Below, one piece after another: positions 54,062 to 62,207 of a stretch of 64,000 nucleotides of DNA (position 1 is the stretch's first letter; every line of letters starts with the position of its first letter). Origin of the DNA: Allobosea lathyri. GTDB taxonomy: Bacteria > Pseudomonadota > Alphaproteobacteria > Rhizobiales > Beijerinckiaceae. The translations under genes and the position numbers were made by a program. Below the pieces are notes generated by a model that was not told the DNA's origin, did not search any database, and worked only from the letters and a program-made list of their open reading frames with translations. The stretch lies in contig NZ_FNUY01000015.1 in assembly GCF_900108245.1 (NCBI RefSeq), forward strand, positions 1 through 64,000, in the 5' to 3' direction.

Positions 54062-54940
54062 ATGACCGACATCGCCACCGACCAGACCCTCGAAACCCTG
54101 CTGCGCATCGCCTCTGCGCTGGAGCGCATCGCTCCGCCGCCGCGCAAGCCCGTGGATATGACGATCGCCGACGCCTTCGTCTGGCAGCCGGCCGGGCCTG
54201 AGCTCGCGCCTGTCGCCAAGGTCAATCGCGTTGCCCTGTCGCTTTTGCGCGGCGTCGATCGTGTGCGCGACACGCTGGCCGAGAATACCGAGCGCTTCGC
54301 ACGGGGACTGCCGGCCAACAATGTCCTGCTCTGGGGCGCGCGCGGCATGGGCAAGTCGTCGCTGGTGAAATCTGTACACGCCGACACCAACAAGCGACTG
54401 GCAGGCGAAGCCCTGCCGCTGAAGCTGATCGAGATCCACCGCGAGGACATCGAAAGCCTGCCCGCGCTGATGGGGCTGCTTCGGCCCGACCGGCACCGCG
54501 CCATCGTCTTCTGCGACGATCTCTCCTTCGACGGAGAGGACACCTCCTACAAGTCGCTGAAGGCGGCACTGGATGGTGGCGTCGAGGGGCGGCCCGAAAA
54601 CGTCGTGTTCTACGCCACCTCGAATCGCCGCCACCTGATGCCGCGCGACATGATGGATAATGAGCGCTCCACGGCGATCAACCCCGGCGAGGCGATCGAG
54701 GAAAAGGTCTCGCTGTCGGACCGTTTCGGCCTCTGGCTCGGCTTCCACAAATGCAGCCAGGACGAATATCTGGAGATGATCGACGGCTATGTCGGCCATT
54801 TCGGACTGGCGATCGCGCCCGATGAGCTACGCCGCGAAGCACTGGAGTGGTCGACGACGCGCGGCAGCCGCTCGGGCCGCACCGCCTGGCAGTACATCCA
54901 GGATCTGGCGGGGCGGCTGGGAACGAAGCTCGGCGAATAG
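54062..54940 (+). CDS. DUF815 family AAA-type ATPase
   Basis: 292 residues. Walker A is GARGMGKSS (about residues 92-100) and Walker B the aspartates in RAIVFCDDLSF; sensor asparagine in FYATSNRRHLMP; EEKVSLSDRFGLWLGFHKC carries the arginine-containing motif typical of DUF815. These widespread ATPases resemble the MoxR/ClpX-like group, cytoplasmic, function undefined. ATG 54062 gives the usual length; the frame opens at 53990 across an inverted repeat. It is the only plus-strand gene between yajC and nlpD. Confidence 0.88.
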   Translation: MTDIATDQTLETLLRIASALERIAPPPRKPVDMTIADAFVWQPAGPELAPVAKVNRVALSLLRGVDRVRDTLAENTERFARGLPANNVLLWGARGMGKSSLVKSVHADTNKRLAGEALPLKLIEIHREDIESLPALMGLLRPDRHRAIVFCDDLSFDGEDTSYKSLKAALDGGVEGRPENVVFYATSNRRHLMPRDMMDNERSTAINPGEAIEEKVSLSDRFGLWLGFHKCSQDEYLEMIDGYVGHFGLAIAPDELRREALEWSTTRGSRSGRTAWQYIQDLAGRLGTKLGE

Positions 54941-54963
54941 CGCCTCGTTCATCACATACGCGC

Positions 54964-55070
54964 CGTCATCCCGGACAAGCCGCGAAGCGGCGCCGATCCG
55001 GGATCCATCGAAGGGCGCCAGCGCTCTACGATGGATCCCGGATCTCCGCTTTGCTGCGTCCGGGATGACG
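54964..55070. repeat. CGTCAT-ATGACG palindromic element, copy 6
   Basis: About 107 bp between the convergent DUF815 and nlpD genes; CGTCATCCCGGAC... ending CGGGATGACG. Likely acts as a two-way transcript end hairpin here. Confidence 0.88.
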
Positions 55071-55185
55071 GAGCTTCGCCATGGCCAAGGTCGCATAAAA
55101 ACGAAACGGGACGGCCTCTTTCCTGGGACCGTCCCGCTCTTGTTCCGATCGGCGGGGTCTCGCGAATACCGATCGAAGTGTAAGC

Positions 55186-56532
55186 TCAGTTGTTGAGATA
55201 AGGCGTCGGATCGACCGGGGCCGAGCCCTTGCGCAGTTCGAAATGCAGCTGCGGCGAGGAGACGTTGCCGCTCTGGCCGGAGCTTGCGACGACCTGACCG
55301 CGCTTGACGGTTTCGCCGCGCTTCACCTTCAGGTCGCCATTATGGGCGTAGGCCGAGACATAGCCGTTGGGGTGACGGATCAGCACCAGATTGCCGTAGC
55401 CCTTCAGCTCGCTGCCGGCATAGGCGACGGTACCGCCCTCGGCAGCCTTGACCGGCGTGCCTTCCGGCACGGCGATGTTGATGCCCTCATTGCCGCCCTT
55501 GCCGCTATAGCCGGCGATGACGCGGCCGCGAGCCGGCCAGCGGAAGTCGGCCTTGTCGGACGCTTCTTCCGGCTTGGGGATGCTGGCGGTGGTCTTGGGC
55601 TCGGGCGTGGGCTCCGGAGCGGATTTCGGGATGGCGCTGACCTTGGGTTCGGTGGCAGGCGCGCTGGCGACGACGACCGGCTTGGCCTTCTCCGGGACGG
55701 GAGCGGGCACAGGCTTCTTCGCCTCTGCGACGACCGCCTTGGCAGCAGGCGCAGCGGCAACCGGCGCAGATTTGCGGGCTTCGGCCTTGGCCTTGGCCTC
55801 GGCGGCGAATTTTGCCCGCGAGTCGCGCATGGCCTGGGCATCGGCCGCAGCCTTCACCTTGGCATCGGCAGCGGCATTCGCCTTGGCTTCCGCCGCGGCC
55901 TGCGCCCTCGCCCGAGCGTCGGGCACGGCTGCAGCCACAGTCGGACGGGACGTTGCAGAAGCAGCAGCCGGTCCGGCGACGAAGCGGGTCGTTTCGGTGC
56001 GCGCGGGGGCTGGTGCCTGCGCAACCTGGTGAGCGACTGGCGCCGAGCCCGAAGCGTTGTAGACCGGAATCATCAAACGCGAGCCGGGAGCAACGTTCGT
56101 GTTGGAGAGACCATTCGCCGACATCAGCGCCGAACGCGGCACGCCATAGCGTGAGGAGAGGACATCGAGCGTCTCGCCCTGGGCAACGACGACCGGTGTG
56201 CCGCCCTGGGCCGACCAGCCGGCGGCATTGCCGCTGACCGGCTGCGGCGCCGTGCTGCGCAGGGCCACGGCCGATTGCGGCGGCGGCAGAGGCTGCGAGC
56301 GCACGCTGCTCATAGCCGGGGCCGGCTGCAGTGGCGCGCTTGCGATCGAACCCGTCGTGACTGGATCGCGACCGTTCGACGGCGCCTGTGCAGTCTTGAA
56401 GGGACTTGCGAAGGGAGCCTCGGTGAAGCGCATCGTCTCCGAAGAGCAGGCGCCAACACTCAGGGCAAGCAGACAGACCGTCGACACACGGCGGACGACG
56501 CAGGGATTGATCAATCCGGCTTGAATACGCAT
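55186..56532 (-). CDS. nlpD: LysM and degenerate LytM (M23) lipoprotein, NlpD-like amidase activator
   Basis: 448 residues. A lipoprotein signal ends at the lipobox LSVGAC (cysteine near residue 29). A LysM domain (VVVAQGETLDVLSSRYGVPRSALMSANGL) binds peptidoglycan. An Ala/Lys/Glu-rich helical linker (about 195-310) leads to a C-terminal LytM domain. The zinc-ligand histidine and aspartate of active M23 enzymes are replaced: the motif reads GNEGINIAVPEGTPV, with Asn at both positions, as in NlpD/EnvC. It therefore probably activates cell-wall amidases at division rather than cutting itself. It follows pcm and surE, the classical surE-pcm-nlpD order. Confidence 0.92.
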   Translation of the reverse strand: MRIQAGLINPCVVRRVSTVCLLALSVGACSSETMRFTEAPFASPFKTAQAPSNGRDPVTTGSIASAPLQPAPAMSSVRSQPLPPPQSAVALRSTAPQPVSGNAAGWSAQGGTPVVVAQGETLDVLSSRYGVPRSALMSANGLSNTNVAPGSRLMIPVYNASGSAPVAHQVAQAPAPARTETTRFVAGPAAASATSRPTVAAAVPDARARAQAAAEAKANAAADAKVKAAADAQAMRDSRAKFAAEAKAKAEARKSAPVAAAPAAKAVVAEAKKPVPAPVPEKAKPVVVASAPATEPKVSAIPKSAPEPTPEPKTTASIPKPEEASDKADFRWPARGRVIAGYSGKGGNEGINIAVPEGTPVKAAEGGTVAYAGSELKGYGNLVLIRHPNGYVSAYAHNGDLKVKRGETVKRGQVVASSGQSGNVSSPQLHFELRKGSAPVDPTPYLNN

Positions 56533-56664
56533 GGACAGAGTACTCGCGAACAACGCAACTCGATGGGGATCATTAAAGTCCCGTTCAGGTTACGAAAGCG
56601 TTTCGCCTCGGACTCGGCCTTCACCTTTTTTCGATTTTGTCGCAGCCGGCTCAACAAGCCCGGC

Positions 56665-57348
56665 TCAGAGCGCCCGTGCAAGCCCCGGCGCCAGCGGCGG
56701 CAGGCGCACGACCGGCCCCAACGCATGATCGAAGCTGCCATCGGCCAGCCGCGTCACCACCACGCGCCGCGCCACGCCCTCGACGCGGATCGCGCCGACG
56801 AGCCGCCCGCTGGGCGAAAGCCGCGCGAGCAGGGCTTCGGGCACCGCATTGGCCACGCCATTGACCAGCACCCGGTCGAACCGCCCCAGCGTGCGGTCGG
56901 GCTGGAAGCCGTCGGCATGGCGCAGATCGATGACTGCCTCGAAGCCGGTGCCGGCGACGCGCTCATGGGCAGCCAGCGCCAGCGTGCGGTAGCGTTCGAG
57001 CGACACCACCTCCCCGCCCATGGCCGCGAGCAGGGTGGATACATAGCCGGAGCCGGTGCCGACCTCGAGCACACGGGCCGACGGCTGCATCTCAAGCGCC
57101 GTCAACAGGCTGGCCACGGTATGCGGCGCCGTCATCGTCTGGCCGCAGGGCAGCGGCACCGAAACATCCTGTCGCGCGAGATCGGCGAAGCGGGAGGGAG
57201 CGAAACGTTCGCGCGAGACGCGCTCCATGGCGCGCAGCACGGTAAGATCGCGCACGCCCTGCGCTCGCAGCGACAGCAGGAACGCGACCGTGCGTTCGCC
57301 CTCGCTGGCCGGCGCGTCTTCGGTTTCGGTGGGGTGTTCGACGGTCAT
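56665..57348 (-). CDS. pcm: Protein-L-isoaspartate O-methyltransferase
   Basis: 227 residues. It methylates damaged isoaspartyl residues so they can be repaired. The conserved GQTMTAPHTVASLL precedes the SAM motif RVLEVGTGSGYVSTLLA, and the post-motif region GVANAVPEALLARLSPSGRLVGAI completes the family pattern. ATG 57348 has a GAGGG site; the frame opens at 57423 inside a repeat. It is the second gene after surE, with a palindromic repeat in between. Confidence 0.95.
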   Translation of the reverse strand: MTVEHPTETEDAPASEGERTVAFLLSLRAQGVRDLTVLRAMERVSRERFAPSRFADLARQDVSVPLPCGQTMTAPHTVASLLTALEMQPSARVLEVGTGSGYVSTLLAAMGGEVVSLERYRTLALAAHERVAGTGFEAVIDLRHADGFQPDRTLGRFDRVLVNGVANAVPEALLARLSPSGRLVGAIRVEGVARRVVVTRLADGSFDHALGPVVRLPPLAPGLARAL

Positions 57349-57359
57349 GATACCCTCAG

Positions 57360-57471
57360 CCCTCATCCTGAGCGGCCGCACAACGGCGTCTCGAAGGATA
57401 TTCCAGGATGCTCCCGAATCCACTGGAGCACCCTTCGAGACGCGCTCTGCGAGCGCTCCTCAGGATGAGGG
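57360..57471. repeat. CCCTCATCCTGAG-type palindromic repeat between surE and pcm
   Basis: About 112 bp; ends CCCTCATCCTGAG and CTCAGGATGAGGG are complementary, with inner GTCTCGAAGG and CCTTCGAGACGCG arms. A different family from the CGTCAT elements; a half copy follows the element at 6881-6987. Confidence 0.88.
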
Positions 57472-57494
57472 CCGAGACAAGGGCGGACATCGGC

Positions 57495-58256
57495 TCAAGC
57501 AAAAACCCGCGCAAATCGCGTCAGCGTCGGCTCATGCGTCAGGTCGAGTTCGAGCGGCGTCACCGAGATCCTGTTCTCCGACAGGGCGCGCAGATCGGTG
57601 CCATTGGCCGGCTCGCTCTTGCCGCGCGAGAAGGCTATCCAGAAATACGGGTTCCCGCGCCCGTCCTGGCGCGGCTCCAGCCGCATCAGTTCCTGGTCGC
57701 GCCGGCCCTGCACGGTGACGGCCACGCCCTGCACCTCGGAAGGCGCGACATTCGGGAAATTGAGGTTGAACAGGATGCCATCGGGAATCCCCTCCTCCAG
57801 CAGGCGCCGGATGATGCCGGGCGCATGATGCTCGGTGCAGTCCCAGTGGATCTGGTCGCGCCCGGCGGGGCCATAGGCCTGGCTGACCGCGATCGAGGGG
57901 ATACCGAGCAGCGTCCCCTCCATCGCCGCGGCGATGGTGCCGGAATAGGTCACGTCCTCGGCGACGTTCTGGCCGCGATTGACGCCCGACAGCACGAGAT
58001 CGGGCCGCGCGCCGATCATGATCGAGCGAGCGGCCATGATGACGCAATCGGTCGGCGTGCCCGCCACCGCATAGCGGTGCTCGCTGATCTTGCGCAGCCG
58101 CAGCGGGTTCGAGAGCGAGAGCGAATGCGCGACGCCGGACTGGTCGGTCTCGGGCGCGACGACCCAGACATCATCCGAGAGCTGCGCCGCGATGCGCTCA
58201 AGAACCGTCAGGCCCTCGGCATGGATGCCGTCATCATTGGTGACGAGAATGCGCAT
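57495..58256 (-). CDS. surE: 5'/3'-nucleotidase SurE
   Basis: 253 residues. The metal-binding start MRILVTNDDG and the VAPETDQSGVAHSLSL and VLSGVNRGQN motifs define SurE, a survival-protein phosphatase acting on nucleoside monophosphates. ATG 58256. Downstream are pcm and nlpD, upstream serS, all on the same strand. Confidence 0.96.
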   Translation of the reverse strand: MRILVTNDDGIHAEGLTVLERIAAQLSDDVWVVAPETDQSGVAHSLSLSNPLRLRKISEHRYAVAGTPTDCVIMAARSIMIGARPDLVLSGVNRGQNVAEDVTYSGTIAAAMEGTLLGIPSIAVSQAYGPAGRDQIHWDCTEHHAPGIIRRLLEEGIPDGILFNLNFPNVAPSEVQGVAVTVQGRRDQELMRLEPRQDGRGNPYFWIAFSRGKSEPANGTDLRALSENRISVTPLELDLTHEPTLTRFARVFA

Positions 58257-58308
58257 GGTCAGAAGTCTTTCATCATCAGACGAACGAAGCGGCGAACCGC
58301 GACAGACC

Positions 58309-58450
58309 CCCTCTCCCCTCGCGGGAGAGGGTTGGGGTGAGGGGGCGCGCGACGCTGCTCATGCTCGGTTGCAAAGTCAGAAAACGGAAACGTCACGGCG
58401 CCCCTCATCCGGCCGCTACGCGGCCACCTTCTCCCGCCTGGGGAGAAGGG
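58309..58450. repeat. Composite hairpin repeats between serS and surE
   Basis: Three hairpins in a row: CCCTCTCCC/GGGAGAGGG (58309-58331), GGCCGC/GCGGCC (58411-58425) and CCTTCTCCC/GGGAGAAGG (58427-58449). They belong to the common CTCTCCC-GGGAGAG dispersed repeats of this order and split the serS-surE spacer. Confidence 0.8.
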
Positions 58451-58479
58451 AAGAGGCGCCCTGTGGCCGTCGACCGGCA

Positions 58480-59781
58480 TCACGCCTTCTCGATCTTCGT
58501 CACGCCGCGCATATAGGGCACCAGGGCATCCGGCACGGAAATCGAGCCATCGGCGTTCTGGTAGTTTTCCATCACGGCGATCAGCCCGCGGCCCACTGCC
58601 GTGCCCGAGCCGTTCAGCGTGTGCAGGAAGCGCGGTGCGCCGCCCTCGCTCGAACGGTAGCGTGCATTCATGCGCCGCGCCTGGAAATCGCCGCAGACCG
58701 AACAGGACGAGATTTCGCGATAGGTCTTCTGGCCGGGCAGCCAGACCTCGATATCGTAGGTCTTCTGGCTGGCGAAGCCCATATCGCCGGTGCACAGCGT
58801 CATCACGCGATAATGCAGATCGAGCTTTTTCAGCACGGCCTCGGCGCAGGCGAGCATGCGCTCATGCTCTTCCAGCGACTTGTCGGGCGTCGTGATCGAG
58901 ACAAGCTCGACCTTCTCGAACTGGTGCTGGCGCAGCATGCCGCGCGTATCGCGCCCGGCCGAGCCGGCCTCGGCCCGGAAACAGGGCGTCAGCGCGGTGT
59001 AACGGCGCGGCAGCTCTTCCTCCGAAAGGATCGATTCGCGCACGAGATTGGTGAGCGGGACCTCGGCCGTGGGGATGAGCCAATGGTCGTCGCCGGCCCT
59101 GAACTGGTCGTCCCGGAACTTCGGCAACTGCGCCGTGCCGAACATCGCATCGTCCCGCACCATCAGCGGCGGGTTGACCTCGGTATAGCCATGCTCCTCG
59201 GTGTGAACATCGAGCATGAACTGCCCGATCGCCCGGTTGAGCCGTGCGATCTGCTGGTTCAGCACCACGAAACGCGAACCCGAAAGCTTGGCCGCCGTCT
59301 CGAAATCCATCTGGCCGAGCGCTTCGCCGAGTTCGTAATGCTCCTTGGGCTTGTTGACGCCGATGAGCCGTCGGCCGGTCTCCTCCGGCTTCTCGCCATG
59401 CGTCGACTTCACGACATTGCCGTGCTCGTCCGCGCCCTCGGGCACATCGTCGTTCGGGATATTGGGAATAGCGGCAAGCTGCTCGTTCAGCGCCTCGACC
59501 GCAGCCTTCTCCTCGGCTTCCAGCGCGGGCGCCAATTCCTTCAGGCTGGCGACTTCGGCTTTCAGGCTCTCGGCGAGCGCGACATCCTTCGCGCCCATCG
59601 CCTTGCCGATGTCCTTGGACAGCGCGTTGCGCCGCTCCTGCGCGTTCTGCGCCTTGGCGATGGCCGAGCGACGGGTATCGTCGAGATCGAGCAGCGACTT
59701 CGACAGCGGCGACAGCCCCCTGCGCTTCAAGCCGGTGTCGAACGCCTCGGCGTTCTCGCGAATCCATTTGATGTCATACAT
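58480..59781 (-). CDS. serS: Seryl-tRNA synthetase
   Basis: 433 residues. The N-terminal coiled-coil arm (RRSAIAKAQNAQERRNALSKDIGKAMGAKD...ALEAEEKAAVEALNEQL, about 30-105) grips the tRNA; the class II core shows motif 2 (ALTPCFRAEAGSAGRDTRGMLRQHQFEKVEL) and motif 3 (NGSGTAVGRGLIAVMENYQ). It charges tRNA-Ser. ATG 59781 (MYDIKWIREN) matches other SerS. Neighbours fit the conserved tatC-serS-surE order except for an inserted GIY-YIG gene and repeats. Confidence 0.97.
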   Translation of the reverse strand: MYDIKWIRENAEAFDTGLKRRGLSPLSKSLLDLDDTRRSAIAKAQNAQERRNALSKDIGKAMGAKDVALAESLKAEVASLKELAPALEAEEKAAVEALNEQLAAIPNIPNDDVPEGADEHGNVVKSTHGEKPEETGRRLIGVNKPKEHYELGEALGQMDFETAAKLSGSRFVVLNQQIARLNRAIGQFMLDVHTEEHGYTEVNPPLMVRDDAMFGTAQLPKFRDDQFRAGDDHWLIPTAEVPLTNLVRESILSEEELPRRYTALTPCFRAEAGSAGRDTRGMLRQHQFEKVELVSITTPDKSLEEHERMLACAEAVLKKLDLHYRVMTLCTGDMGFASQKTYDIEVWLPGQKTYREISSCSVCGDFQARRMNARYRSSEGGAPRFLHTLNGSGTAVGRGLIAVMENYQNADGSISVPDALVPYMRGVTKIEKA

Positions 59782-59890
59782 CGTCGTCAGGCCATGCCGT
59801 CGCTGCGGAAGTGCAGCGCCTGATGCTCTAGACCGGGATCGCGTCCGGGGGAACTGGCAACGTTGCTTGCAGGCATCGCGAGAATCAGCC

Positions 59891-59996
59891 CGTCATCCTG
59901 GACAAGCCGCGAAGCGGCGCAGCTCCGGGATCCATCGGAGGGCTCAACGCCTTACGATGGATCCCGGGACTTCGCGATGCGAAGCCCAGGATGACG
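59891..59996. repeat. CGTCAT-ATGACG palindromic element, copy 7
   Basis: About 106 bp between the GIY-YIG gene and serS; CGTCATCCTGG at the left, CCCAGGATGACG at the right. With copy 8 it flanks the GIY-YIG gene. Confidence 0.88.
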
Positions 59997-60043
59997 ATGC
60001 GGGCGAAACAAATGAATTTGCATGATCGACCGAGGCGGCAAGA

Positions 60044-60328
60044 TCAATCAAGATGGATTGTATCGTAAAGATCGCGCCAATCAGGATTACAGCTTTCGAT
60101 CAAGGAGATCTTTCGCTCTCGGCGCCACCGCTTCATCAGTTTCTCCTGAGCGATGGCCTCATCCGCGCGCTCGAAGCGCTCCGCATAGACGAGGTGGGTC
60201 ACGGCATATTTGTTGGCAAACCCGGAGCCGCGCCCCTCGCGATGCTCGGTGACGCGTCTGCTCAAACTGTTGGTGACACCAACATAGAGAGTCCCGTTCC
60301 AGCCACTTGCCATGATGTAGACCCACAT
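60044..60328 (-). CDS. GIY-YIG nuclease domain protein
   Basis: 94 residues from ATG 60328, which has GGGAGG eight bases upstream. A single GIY-YIG domain: VYIMASG for the first strand, YVGVTNSLSRRVTEHREG with the catalytic arginine region, then NKYAVTHLVYAERFERADEAIAQEKLMKRWRRERKISLIE. Small stand-alone forms of this kind are common; their DNA target is unknown. It interrupts the usual tatC-serS neighbourhood and is flanked by two CGTCAT palindromes, the right one reaching to 16 bp before its start. That hints at repeat-linked insertion. Confidence 0.9.
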   Translation of the reverse strand: MWVYIMASGWNGTLYVGVTNSLSRRVTEHREGRGSGFANKYAVTHLVYAERFERADEAIAQEKLMKRWRRERKISLIESCNPDWRDLYDTIHLD

Positions 60329-60343
60329 GGCCCTGACCTCCCG

Positions 60344-60451
60344 CGTCATTACGGGCGTCGCGAAGCGGAGACCCGGAATCCATCGTAGAGCGCAGGAGCC
60401 TTCCGATGGATCCCGGATCGGCGCCGCTTGCGCGGCTTGTCCGGGATGACG
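60344..60451. repeat. CGTCAT-ATGACG palindromic element, copy 8
   Basis: About 108 bp between tatC and the GIY-YIG gene. It lies directly upstream of the GIY-YIG ribosome-binding site, so the hairpin would be in that gene's leader. Confidence 0.88.
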
Positions 60452-60478
60452 GCGCGGTTGAACGAGCAGCGAAAAGCC

Positions 60479-61294
60479 TCACTCCGCCGCGGCATCCTCC
60501 GCCGCTTTCGCAGCTGCGCGCTTCCCCTCGACATAGCGCACGGAGAATACCGACAGCTCGTAGAGCAGCAGCATCGGCACGGCGAGCATGAGCTGGGAGA
60601 TGACGTCGGGTGGGGTCAGCACCGCCGCGATGACGAAGACGAAGACGATCGCGTAGCGGCGCTTGTCCTTGAGGAACTGCGAATCGATGATGCCAGCCTG
60701 CCCGAGCAGCGTCAGCACCACCGGCAGCTGGAACGCCACGCCGAAGGCGAAGATCAGCGTCATAATCAGCGAGAGATATTCGCTGACCTTGGGCAGCAGC
60801 GCGATGCCGGCCTGCCCCTCGGTCGCCGCCTGCTGCATGCCGATCGAGAACTTCATCAGCACCGGCATGGCGAAGAAGAACACCATGGCGGCGCCGGCCA
60901 CGAAGAAGAATGGCGTCGCCACGAGATAGGGCGCGAAGGCCTGTTTCTCGTTCTTGTAGAGCCCCGGAGCGACGAATTTGTAGATCTGCGTCGCAATCAC
61001 CGGAAAGGCGAAGAAGCCCGCCCCGAAGGCCGCGATCTTGATCTGCGTGAACAGATATTCCAGCGGCGCGGTATAGATCAGCTGGACATTGGCGCCCGGC
61101 CCGGCCGCCCAGACATAAGGCAGCACCAGGATGTTGTAGATCTGCGTCGCAAAGGCGAAGCAGATGAAGAACATCAACAGGAACGCGATCAGCGACTTGA
61201 TCAGCCGCGAGCGCAGTTCGATCAGATGGTCGATCAGCGGCGCGCGCGAGGCCTCGATCTCGTCCTCGCCATCCTTCACATTGACGACGCTCAT
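60479..61294 (-). CDS. tatC: Sec-independent translocase subunit TatC
   Basis: 271 residues with six helices. The first cytoplasmic part PLIDHLIELRSRLIKSLIAF is the signal-peptide-binding TatC motif; LIYTAPLEYLFTQIKIA and GVAFQLPVVLTLL are further conserved blocks. With TatA and TatB it exports folded proteins that bear twin-arginine signals. The start overlaps the tatB stop by four bases. A poly-Ala/Glu tail ends the protein. Confidence 0.96.
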   Translation of the reverse strand: MSVVNVKDGEDEIEASRAPLIDHLIELRSRLIKSLIAFLLMFFICFAFATQIYNILVLPYVWAAGPGANVQLIYTAPLEYLFTQIKIAAFGAGFFAFPVIATQIYKFVAPGLYKNEKQAFAPYLVATPFFFVAGAAMVFFFAMPVLMKFSIGMQQAATEGQAGIALLPKVSEYLSLIMTLIFAFGVAFQLPVVLTLLGQAGIIDSQFLKDKRRYAIVFVFVIAAVLTPPDVISQLMLAVPMLLLYELSVFSVRYVEGKRAAAKAAEDAAAE

Positions 61295-61836
61295 GCCTGG
61301 CTCTCCTCGCCGGGCACGGCGGCCTTGGGCTTGCGCTTGCGGGCAGGCTTGGCGGCTTCTGCTTCAACGACTGGCTCGGGCTCGGCCGCAACCTCGGCCT
61401 TCGCCTTGCGCACCCGCTTGGGCTTGGGCGCGGCCGCAACCTCCGGCTCTGGAGTCGCGACGTTGGAGGGCGCGATATCGACCGGGGGCAGCGGCCCCGG
61501 TCCGGGCAGCGCCGCCAGCTTCGCCTCGGCCTCTTTCAACGCCGCATCATCCAGCGCGACGGATGCCGGCGGGTCCTTGGGCATGTCGATCGGCTTATAG
61601 TCGCTCATCGCGCTCGATACCGAGCCGCCGACATCCTCGACCTGCTTTTTCAGGTCGTGCAGTTCGGCTTCGCGCATCGCGTCGTTGAACTGGCCCTGGA
61701 ACTCGCTGGCCATGCGCCGGATTTTTCCGACGGCCTGACCCACGGTGCGCATGGCTTTAGGCAGATCCTTGGGGCCGATCACGACGAGCGCGACCGCCCC
61801 GATCAGCATCAATTCGCTCCAGGCGATGTCGAACAT
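61291..61836 (-). CDS. tatB: Sec-independent translocase subunit TatB
   Basis: 181 residues. The N-terminal helix with hinge (MFDIAWSELMLIGAVALVVIGPKDLP) and the amphipathic segment MRTVGQAVGKIRRMASEFQGQF identify TatB, the twin-arginine signal receptor partner of TatC. The C-terminal 90 residues are Pro/Ala/Lys-rich and probably disordered. It is between tatA and tatC in one operon. Confidence 0.96.
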   Translation of the reverse strand: MFDIAWSELMLIGAVALVVIGPKDLPKAMRTVGQAVGKIRRMASEFQGQFNDAMREAELHDLKKQVEDVGGSVSSAMSDYKPIDMPKDPPASVALDDAALKEAEAKLAALPGPGPLPPVDIAPSNVATPEPEVAAAPKPKRVRKAKAEVAAEPEPVVEAEAAKPARKRKPKAAVPGEESQA

Positions 61837-61886
61837 CGATGGCTCGTCCTCTCAACCGCTCGCCGTCAAAGGCGGGCAGCGCGCCA

Positions 61887-62129
61887 TCAGGCCTTGTGCT
61901 CGGCCTTGGCCTGAGCGGGAGTTGTCGGCTGCTGATCGATGATCCGCGGATCGGCCGGGGCCGCGCTCGGCGGCGGGGTGACCGGCTCTTCGTCCTCGGC
62001 CATGCCCTTCTTGAAGGATTTGATGCCCTTGGCGACGTCGCCCATAAGTTCGGACACCTTGCCGCGCCCAAACAGCAGCATCACGATGACGCCGACAACG
62101 ATCCAGTGCCAAATGCTTACGCCACCCAT
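61887..62129 (-). CDS. tatA: Sec-independent translocase subunit TatA
   Basis: 80 residues. One N-terminal helix (IWHWIVVGVIVMLLFGRGKVSELMGDVAKGIKSFKKGM) then a short acidic/proline-rich tail, the standard TatA plan. It forms the export pore with TatBC. ATG 62129 has a GAGGAG site. It is the first tat gene after the ABC ATPase gene. Confidence 0.96.
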   Translation of the reverse strand: MGGVSIWHWIVVGVIVMLLFGRGKVSELMGDVAKGIKSFKKGMAEDEEPVTPPPSAAPADPRIIDQQPTTPAQAKAEHKA

Positions 62130-62207
62130 GGCGAACTCCTCCGAATTGCAGTGCGGCCGGGGGCAGCTCCCTTAAGTGCTTGCCCGGCCAAGTTCTTGTG
62201 GCGGAAC

